The notes beneath the pieces are model-generated. The model did no database searches, was not told where the DNA came from, and saw only the letters and a list, made by a program, of their open reading frames with translations. Source: Sorghum bicolor (lineage: Eukaryota; Streptophyta; Magnoliopsida; Poales; Poaceae). From it: a stretch of DNA of 64,000 bases. The stretch covers positions 43,146,061 through 43,210,060 of the forward strand of contig NC_012873.2 in assembly GCF_000003195.3 (NCBI RefSeq), in the 5' to 3' direction. Of the stretch, positions 56,303 through 64,000 are shown piece by piece; the first letter of the stretch is position 1; each line of letters begins with the position of its first letter. Position numbers and translations under genes: made by a program.

Positions 56303-58168
56303 GTTCCTTCTCGGGTACTCCTTCCCCATCACATCATTCCACAGCTCCAACTCCACTTTCCCGGCGGCGGCGCTGCTCGAAAGCTCCAAGATCTCCAACG
56401 AAGCCCCTTCTTCACCAACTCCGAAGCCCTCGATCATCCACTTCACGACGGGATGGCCATCAACTTCACCGTCCTGAGGTCAGTTCATCATCCCATCTCG
56501 TGTATTTTCGCCATATCCTGATTCATCTACAATTTATTTTACTGAACATTCTTCCTTTTCTCTTTTTATTCTTGTTCTTCCTTTTATACCCAAAACCATT
56601 AGGATTTGTCCAACAAGAATGTCATTCCCACCGATCAACCACACCTCCAATGTCTCGGTCCGTTAGGGAATCCAGATCCCATTGACTTCATCAACGCAGA
56701 AACAAATAGAATCCCATTTAGAGCCTAGAATTTTTCTCTAGATCTGTGGAAGGATACTTTCCGTTCCTGGCCCAGTCCTACCGTGGGATGGAAGGATTGG
56801 TTCCTGAGGGTCAGCCACTCAAACGAAGTCCAGTGGGGTGAGAGAAAACTGGACCAATGCATCAGACTATCCATTGCCGATATGCACAGGAACGAATCAC
56901 TATTGATAGCTGCATCATACTTTTGGTCAGATACCTTAAATGCTTTTGTCTTTGGCCACGGCCCTGTTTCCCCTACTCTTGCCGATGTAGTTATGCTCAC
57001 CGGCCTAGATGTATCCTCTACCGACAGCACCCACTTTTTCGACACCGCACCTAGCGCCAAAGTGGAAACTCGCTCCATCGGCGGCTGGTCAGGGTACATT
57101 CAGAAATACCGTAGGACGGGGCCCGTCAACATGAAGGAACAAACCACCTTTCTGAACATGTGGCTGGACAAATTCGTATTCTGTGGCCGATCGGCAGGAC
57201 CGACTTCTGTCTATCTATCGGCAGCAGAGAGACTGGCTAACGGTGGCCGATTTCCCCTCAGCCGATACTTGCTTGGTGCTGCCTACCATCTCCTCCACCA
57301 GGTAGCCAAGAAACTCCTACTCGGCCAGTCCATCGGCAACTTGGGGGGTCCCTGGTGGTTTCTCAATATGTGACTCAGCCTCCACATGCACAGGCGCCTT
57401 GAGTTCGACCTCTTTGCCCAGCGTTTCCCCAGAGATATAGCTGAAAACCATGAACTGGACGAAGAGGAATCGGCAACTCGCCCTCCTCTGAACTTTGGCG
57501 AGGCTGCCATAGTTCTGCCCGGCATAGGATGTAATGCAGATCAAATCAGCCGATTCTTCCAAACCCTGTATGAAGGCTTAACCAGAGAGCAGCGAGCATG
57601 GCTGCCTTATGATGATCCAGACACCGTGTTCCCTTTGGTCTTCCATCCATTCAACGACGCTCTCAACATGGATCATGAAGTGATGATGGCATTGATCACT
57701 CCTAGGGCTATACCAGTAAACTTCTTTGGCAGTGGGAAAACTTCCATTCAAACCTATGAATTTTATAACCCATCGGCACTAGCTCGCCAATTAGCTTTCG
57801 GCCAGCTGCCGATTGCACTTTGCTATGCCGATGTAATAAAACCCAGGGAAGCCATCACTAACCTCCTTGAATGGAGTCGAGTAGCCCAATTGCCATCAAG
57901 TGCCGATACAGATGCAGATTTGTCAGAGTGGGTCCCAGCCGCCTTCATCACTCGGTCGTACAAACAATGGTGGGTAGAATGGAAGGAGGATCTGTTCTGC
58001 AGATCGGCTCTTACGTACCACGGCATGATCGATCCTGAGTATGAAGTTCCTGATAATACTGTAAGCATCTTCGAACCGATGTTTCAATTCTTTCAATTTT
58101 TATTTCCATCGGTAACTCACTTCTGTATCATTTTGCAGGTCGACAACACCCCTCCATCGGTCAGCAGG

Positions 58169-58173
58169 AGTGG
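58169..58173. repeat. TSD of solo LTR, left copy (AGTGG)
   Basis: AGTGG here and at 60046-60050; the uninterrupted TatB sequence has it once. Confidence 0.88.
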
Positions 58174-60045
58174 TGAAAGGTCCTAATATGGCTAGAGGGG
58201 GGTGAATAGCCTATTTAAAAATTCTACAAACTCACTAGAGCAAGAAGTTAGTAAATAACAAAGCAAAGCTTTTTGCTCTAGCTCTAAAGGGGTGTTTGCA
58301 AGCCACCTACCCAACAATTCTAGTTGCTATGAACACTATACACACAAGAACTAAGCTACACAAGGCAAAGTAAGCAACTAAACTAATTACACTAGTTTGC
58401 GGTAAGTAAATGATAGGATGAGATATTTATACCGCCGTGTAGGGGATGAACCAATCACCAATATAAACAACCAAGCACCGGGAGAATGCCAATCAAACAC
58501 AATTGAGACACCGATTTTTTCTCCCGAGGTTCACGTGCTTGCCGGAAAGCTACGTCCCCGTTGTGTCGACCAACACTTGGTGGTTCGGTGGCTAAGAGGT
58601 GTAGCACGAACCTCGTCCTCACTAGGACACCACAAGAACCTACTCACAAGTGAGGTAGCTCAATGACACGAGCAATCCACTAATGTTGCCTTTGGCTCTC
58701 CGCCGAGGTAGGTACAAACCTCTCACAATCACCGGGAGATGGCCACGAACAATCACCAACTCGTGCCAAAGCTCCTCCGCTGCTCCAAGCCGTCTAGGTG
58801 GCGGCAACCACCAAGAGTAACAAGAAAACCGCAGCTAAAACGATCCCCAAGTGCCACTAGATGCAATCACTCAAGCAAATGCACTTGGAATCACTCCCAA
58901 TCTCACAAAGATGTATAATCTTTGAAGGAGATGAGTGGGAGGTGTTTGCTTTGGCTCACAAGGATGTCAAGTATGTTAGAGTGCCAAGGGTAACAGCCCT
59001 AAGCTAGCCAAACACGTATATATAGCCCCTCAAACAAATAGAGCCATTGGCTCTTTCACTGGGCAAAACACGGGGTCACCGGACATTCTTAAAGGGGCAC
59101 CGGACGCTCAACACCAGCGTCCGGTGCTCCAACGTCAGCCGTGTGTCAGAGTCTAACGGTAACCTGCAGAGCACCGGACGCTGAGCAAGTCAGCACCAGA
59201 CGCGTCCGGTGCACACCGGACTCATGCGCAGAGAGCTCCGCAAACTGCAGGGTCACCGGACGCAAGCCACCGGACGCACCCTTAGCGTCCGGTGCTCACC
59301 GGACCCATGCGCAGAGAGGGTCGCAAAACGCCCGCACACCGGACGCGCACCACCGGACGCTCAAGCCAGCTTCCGGTGCTCCAGAAGCCAGCGTCCGGGA
59401 CAGGCACTGTCTGCACCGGACGCTCAGACGCAGCGTCCGGTGCTCCAGAAGCCAGCGTCCGGTGAGTGTTTTCTCAGCGAGAAACACTCCCACGACTACT
59501 CCAAATTTTCCCACCGGCGCAATAGAAAATATGCACTTCATTTTCTCGAAAAGCGCCGAATCCTCTCTCAACCCTTCAAACTCCACCTCCTTCTCAAAGT
59601 GTGCCAACACCACAAAGTGTGTACCAACAAGTGCATGTGTGTTAGCATTTTCACAATCATTTTGTTTGAAGGAGTTAAGTTATCTCACTAGGTTCTAAAT
59701 GCATGCACATGAACAATGACACCTAGTGGCACTTGATAACCGCTTAGCCAAAGAATTCCCCTCTTTATAGTACGGCTATCTATCCTAAATGTGATCACAC
59801 CCTCTATGGTGTCTTGATCACCAAAACCAAAACCCTAAGCAATACCTTTGCCTTGATCTCCATAGGGTTTTGTTTTTCTCTTTCTTCTTTTCCAAGTTGA
59901 GCACTTGATCACCTTGTGGTCATCACCATGATCATCTCTTGCTCCAACACTTGGCATGTACCAACCTCATTATGTCTACACACACTTAGCGTAGAGGTTA
60001 GTACTAGGGTTTCATCAATTATCCAAAACCAAACTAGGGCTTTCA
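58174..60045 (+). mobile_element. Solo LTR (1872 bp) inside TatC exon 3
   Basis: TGAAAG ... CTTTCA ends (TG...CA with perfect 6-bp inverted termini) and a 5-bp duplication; no internal region, PBS or polypurine tract, so a solo LTR. TATA-like TATATATA at 59017-59024. The family is not certain: the start GAAAGGTCCTAATATGGC is common in grass genomes, possibly a Copia group. Open frames inside (59141-59698) follow from the GC-rich repeats and are not genes. Confidence 0.8.
59098..59464. repeat. Cluster of CACCGGACGC / GCGTCCGGTG words
   Basis: By eye seven CACCGGACGC and five GCGTCCGGTG in about 370 bp, in mixed orientation, forming several potential stem-loops (e.g. 59099-59126, 59253-59294, 59413-59442). 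Located downstream of the LTR TATA box, so in the transcribed part. Confidence 0.85.
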
Positions 60046-60050
60046 AGTGG
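60046..60050. repeat. TSD of solo LTR, right copy (AGTGG)
   Basis: Matches 58169-58173. Confidence 0.88.
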
Positions 60051-61608
60051 CAAGCCAATTGACCTGTTCCCATTAGGTCCAATCTCTTCAATCGGCAACA
60101 ATGCTCCCACCCTGGCCGCCATCATGCATCGAGGTGTACATCTTAAGAAAGTTACCACCAGGAGAACTCAGATATCTCCATCGGTAGCTTCCTCTACCTT
60201 GGCACAGGCGTTCAAGGTATACTTTCAATTTTTATACCGACATCACTCTTACGTCAGTTGCACTTGCACTCACGAATCTTCCTTTCTGTATCAGCACACC
60301 AGCGCATCGGCAAGGACCAAAAGCAAAGGTGCCGATGCCCCCCAGTCCAGCCAGTAGAAGAGAAAAGGTGCCAAGAGTACCAGAGCACAGACAAAGCACC
60401 AGAGAGTAGCAACTCCCCCTCCTCCTCTGGTATCTCCAATTCCGGTGGAATCCTCTCCTTCTTCTCCAGAAACACAGACACAGCAAGTATCGTCACCCCC
60501 TCAACCGCAAGAAGCACCACAAGCGGAAGAACTCTGACCAGAAGAGCCCCAACCAGAAGTATCTCAACCAGAAGACACATCGGCTGATATAGGTGAGCAG
60601 ACTACCGATCCAGCAGGCTCAATCATAGCATCGGTAGTTTCCTCAATCCAGACAAGCACTGCACCTCCTCAAGGTAATACATCTTCACGAAGCCATCATC
60701 GATGAATCCTACTTTCCTGTTCTCATAATTCCTCCTGCCAATTTTCAGCTAACGTAGTCCCATCGGCAACCCCGGCCGATCAGCCTGTAGTTCCATCGGC
60801 ATCTTCCAGTCAAAGGCGAGAGATTGCCTTGAAGCAAGTAAGCCATCCAATCTCCATTAGTATAATTTGTCAATGCTTGACCATGGAATGACTTATTTTA
60901 TCTCTTTTTCAGGAATAGGATTCTCCCGACAGCCTGTTCTCCTTCACCATTGACATCTCCGAAGATGAAGGTGAGGAAGCAAGTTCCTCCCGGGCAGTTG
61001 GGATTACATCAGCAGAGATCAGGGCAAAGCTGGAGGAACTATCGGCCCTTCTCCATCAAGACATAGCCCAACTAGTTGATGACTCTGATCCAGCTAAGGC
61101 TTTATTCAAAACCCTGAGAGGCCAAATTCTTGCCGATGCTGAAGAAGTTCTCTTCCAAGCTACACATCTGGAGAGCCGTCAGCTGCAGTACCAGAGAGCC
61201 GCCCAGCGCCTTGCCGACAGAGGAGCTCATGCTCAACTCTCTGAGGAAATGATGAAGGTAAAGCTCCTTGCCGATGAGAAGCACAAGAACATCGGCATTT
61301 TACAGTCCTCAGGAGATGTATTGAAGCCGAAGATTTCCGATCTATCGGCGAGAAGAGAAACTTTGCTGGCAGAACTCAAACAAGTAGAGGATACTCTGTC
61401 CCAAGCCCGACAGGATGAAAGCCAACTGCCGAAGACAATCAAGCTTCTTGGGCAAGAGCGAAATGTCAATGGTCGCAAAGCGCTGCAGCTGAAGAAGAAG
61501 TTGAAGCCGGTAGAAGGTTCTGCCGATGAAGACGTCAAAGAGATAGAAGCAGCCAACCAAATCCGCCTGCGTGCCATATTGACCATCCAAGCGCTGCTAA
61601 ACATGTGA

Positions 61609-61760
61609 GCCCTTCATCGGCAACATGCTCGCCTCTTTCTGATTTCCAGCTTCCTTGATGTTTAGTCTAGCCGATAGGACTGTTATCGGCATCTTTTGAG
61701 ACATTAAGCCCCAGACACATTTCAATCCAGCCGATAGGAGTGTTATCGGCATTTAAACTT
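61609..61760. repeat. Convergent spacer with two hairpins (TatC)
   Basis: GCCGATA-GGACTGT-TATCGGC (about 61671-61691) and GCCGATA-GGAGTGT-TATCGGC (about 61731-61751), in the 152 bp between the antisense stop and the pol stop. Confidence 0.8.
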
Positions 61761-63060
61761 TTATGCATCGACCCATATGCTTGGGTAGTATTTTTTCAAA
61801 TATTTGCCATTTAATGCTCTGGGAAATTCAACTCCTTCGAGAGTTTATAGAATATAGGCATTACCAGGAGCCGATCAACTTATCCGATAGGGACCCTCCC
61901 AATTGGGAGACCACTTCCCAAATTTTGAACTTTTAGTCCCGATCAGCAAGATCAATTTCCATACCAAGTCTCCATCGGCAAACTCCTTAGCCTTCACTTT
62001 CTTATCATACCATCTAGCAACTCTCTTCTTATTTTCTTCTATACTCATCAAAGCCTTTAGCCGATATCCTGCTAGATCATCTAACTCATCTGTCATCAAA
62101 GTAGCATAATCATCGGCAGCCAATTGATCTTGAAAAGATAATCGCCTAGATCTAGTCTTAATTTCCCAAGGCAACAATGCATCATGTCCATACACCAACT
62201 GATAAGGTGAAACCTTGGTTGACCCATGACAAGCCATCCGATAGGACCATAAAGCTTCATTCAACAATGTGTGCCACCGTTTAGGATTTTCTTCAATTTT
62301 TCGTTTGATAAGCTTGATAATTCCTTTGTTAGATGCCTCGGCCTGCCCATTAGCTTGAGCATAATACGGAGAAGAGTTTAACACTTTAATTCCCATACCG
62401 GTTGCGAATTCATCAAACTCCCCCGATGTGAACATAGTACCCTGATCGGTAGTAATTGTTTGAGGAATCCCAAATCGGTAAATAATGTGCTCCTTCACAA
62501 AATCAATCATATTGGCCGAGGTAACTTTCTTCAAGGGAGTAGCCTCAACCCATTTGGTGAAATAATCGGTGGCAACCAAGATAAACTTATGCCCTTTGCT
62601 AGATGGCGGATAAATCTGACCGATTAAGTCAATAGCCCATCCCCGGAACAGCCAGGGTTTGATAATAGGATTCATGGCCGATGCGGGTGCTCTTTGAATG
62701 TTGCCAAATTTCTAACATCCTTGACATCCCTTGAAATATTTAAAGCAATCTTCAAGTATGGTCGGCCAATAATACCCATTCCTCCTAATCATCCACTTCA
62801 TCTTAAAAGCCGATTGATGTGCTCTACATACCCCTTCATGGATTTCTCCCATCAAACTCTTAGCTTCATCATCACCTAGGCATCGGAGAAGAATCCCATC
62901 AATAGTTCGATAATACAATTCATCTTCGAGGAGCACATACTTGGTGGCTTGAAACCGAACTCGTCTTTTGACTCTCTTAGATGGATCCTTCAAATAATCA
63001 ACGATTTCTTTTCTCCAATCATCGGTACCAATTGCCGATATTGCATTGATCATAGGCTGA
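61761..63060 (-). pseudogene. TatC integrase (best-preserved core)
   Basis: Zinc domain IHEGVCRAHQ ... GCQGC (62712-62860), then a 266-codon open segment (61875-62675) with all acidic residues: LVATDYFTKW, ITTDQGTMFTS, ANGQAEASNKG, and the C-terminal domain to WEGPYRIS. Lesions: a stop near 62711 between zinc domain and core, and a frame change near 61875. The pol end is at TAA 61761-61763. Of the three Tat integrases this core is the only one without an internal lesion. Confidence 0.88.
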
Positions 63061-63080
63061 TATCCCGAGGCATGCTGAGC

Positions 63081-63480
63081 CTACCGATTGGCCTCTTCAT
63101 TATGCAATCGAGGAACATGCTCTAATCGGAAATCTTTGAATTCCTTTAACAGCTGGATACTCTTTTCGAAATAAGTTATGATAACTTCACTTCGGCATTC
63201 ATAGCTTCCAGCCAATTGATTTATAACTAGCATAGAATCCCCGAAAACCTCAACAGCATCAGCATGAACTTCTCTTAATAATTCCAATCCCTTTATCAAA
63301 GCTTGATATTCAGCCTGATTATTCGTCGACGTGGCAACAATCGGCAAGGAAAACTCATACTTCCTTCCTCGAGGGGAAATTAATACTATACCGATTCCTG
63401 CCCCCCGGTCACACGTAGATCCATCAAAGAAAGCGTCCAAGGTACAATTTTCAAAGCTTCCACTGTACCGCAATGTTGAG
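63081..63480 (-). pseudogene. TatC second (archaeal-type) RNase H
   Basis: FFDGSTCDRGAGIGIVLISP, NNQAEYQALIKGLELLREVH, VFGDSMLVINQLAGSYECRS, LEHVPRLHNEEANR: uninterrupted, with all acidic residues. A frame change near 63440 separates it from the upstream RNase H; TAG at about 63081. Confidence 0.85.
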
Positions 63481-64000
63481 TTACAAAATCGGCCATAATC
63501 TGCCCTTTAATTGCCTTAGCCGATTCATAACGCAGATCGAACTCCGACAGCGCCAAAATCCACTTACCGATCCTGCCACTCATAATTGGCATGGACAGCA
63601 TGTACCGGACCACATCATCCTTGCAAATAACAGTGCATTCGGCCGATAACAAGTAGTGCCTCAACTTGATACAAGAGAAATATAAGCACAAGCATAGTTT
63701 CTCAATAGCCGAATACCTGGTCTCAGCATCAATCAACCTCCTGCTTAAGTAATAAATTACACGCTCCTTCCCTTCAAATTCTTGAATTAGAGCTGAACCG
63801 ATGACCATCCCATCGGTAGACAAATACAATCTGAAGGGCTTCCCTTGTTGAGGTGGAATTAGAACTGGAGGATTCACTAAATAATTCTTGATTTCATCCA
63901 GAGCCAACTGTTGTTCCTTCCCCCAAACAAACTCTTGATCGGCCTTTATCTTAAGAAGAGGACTGAAAGCACAAATTTTACCAGACAAATTAGATATAAA
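63386..64000 (-). pseudogene. TatC RT C-terminus and first RNase H (partial at window end)
   Basis: Open from the window edge: SGKICAFSPLLKIKADQEFV, LYLSTDGMVIGSALIQEFEG, SRRLIDAETRYSAIEKLCLC, PIMSGRIGKWILALSEFDLR. Ends in a frame change just before aRNH. The catalytic part of RT lies outside the window. Confidence 0.85.

Larger units (their letters stand above)
56453..61608 (+). pseudogene. TatC antisense gene: PMD-like protein with coiled coil, interrupted by a solo LTR
   Basis: Exons: 56453-56478, 56603-58060, 58139-58173 joined to 60051-60216 (split by the solo LTR), 60295-60673, 60749-60837, 60913-61608. Junctions have GT/AG with good acceptors (ATTTTGCAG, TTTTTCAG). Exon 2: SYFWSDTLNAFVFGHGPVSP, TLADVVMLTGLDVSS, RSIGGWSGYIQKYRRTGPV, NLGGPWWFLNM, QWWVEWKEDLF. 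Exon 6: KLEELSALLHQDIAQLVDDS ... QVEDTLSQARQDESQLPKTI ... ALLNM. Lesions: one base short in exon 1, TAG in exon 2 near 56729, TGA at about 57371, TAGs in exons 4 and 6. The exon order agrees with TatA and TatB, so the structure predates their divergence. Confidence 0.82.
55082..64000 (-). mobile_element. TatC: Tat-lineage element, minus strand, partial
   Basis: 3' LTR 55082-55800, polypurine tract, antisense PMD gene on the plus strand, hairpin spacer, then integrase, aRNH, RNase H and RT on the minus strand to the window end. Interrupted by a solo LTR at 58174-60045. Gag, protease, most of RT and the 5' LTR lie to the right. Confidence 0.92.

Noticed and set aside
59098..59464. CRISPR-like repeat array
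   Set aside because: Repeat words are only 10 bp, in both orientations and irregularly spaced, inside a plant LTR.
59141..59698. 185- and 160-codon frames in the solo LTR
   Set aside because: They consist of translated CACCGGACGC-type repeats in two overlapping frames inside an LTR; no domain or coding signature.

Overview
This window is plant nuclear DNA, almost certainly from a grass, and it consists almost entirely of nested LTR retrotransposons. I recognise no host gene, tRNA, rRNA or CRISPR array. The grass assignment rests on the lineages present (Tekay/Del-type chromovirus with ~3 kb LTRs, Tat-type elements with a second RNase H and an antisense gene, Athila-type gag, a Helitron-like insert). 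The species is not determinable from sequence alone. In the labels below Tek = Tekay/Del-like, Chr = other chromovirus, Ath = Athila-like, Tat = Tat-like.

Layout. 1-4179: internal remnant and ~3 kb 3' LTR of a plus-strand Tek2, inserted into Chr1, whose RNase H, integrase and LTR occupy 4180-6981. 6982-8707: 3' tail of an Athila-like element (Ath0) running into an LTR (8708-10002 plus 22442-22791) that is also the 5' LTR of the next element, Ath1. That LTR is split by TatA (10003-22436, target-site duplication ATAGT). Ath1 continues with PBS and gag, split by TatB (23443-35817, TSD CATTA), then Tek1 on the minus strand (36902-49171, TSD CTTTC; Met-initiator PBS, gag, pol, chromodomain, and an extra ORF before gag). 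Ath1 resumes at 49177 with two protease-like domains, no reverse transcriptase, a long non-coding tail and a truncated LTR ending at 53499. 53500-53954 is a minus-strand chromovirus gag fragment (Chr2), interrupted by an Athila-like LTR (Ath2, 53955-55081), itself interrupted by TatC on the minus strand (55082 to beyond the window). A 1.87 kb solo LTR (58174-60045, TSD AGTGG) sits inside TatC.

How it works together. Each Tat copy carries gag-protease, then pol beginning at an overlapping stop/start (TAATG, visible in TatA and TatB), and, on the opposite strand, a six-exon gene encoding a plant-mobile-domain (PMD)-like protein with a C-terminal coiled coil. That gene has its own TATA box 157-163 bp before its ATG and ends about 150 bp from the end of pol, so the two units converge on a short spacer holding two GCCGATA/TATCGGC hairpins. 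The word GCCGAT/ATCGGC is dispersed through Tat U3 regions, both coding units and the antisense promoter on both strands, and I see almost none in Tek1. This combination is the most unusual system in the window. All copies carry stops or frameshifts, so none looks autonomous as it stands.
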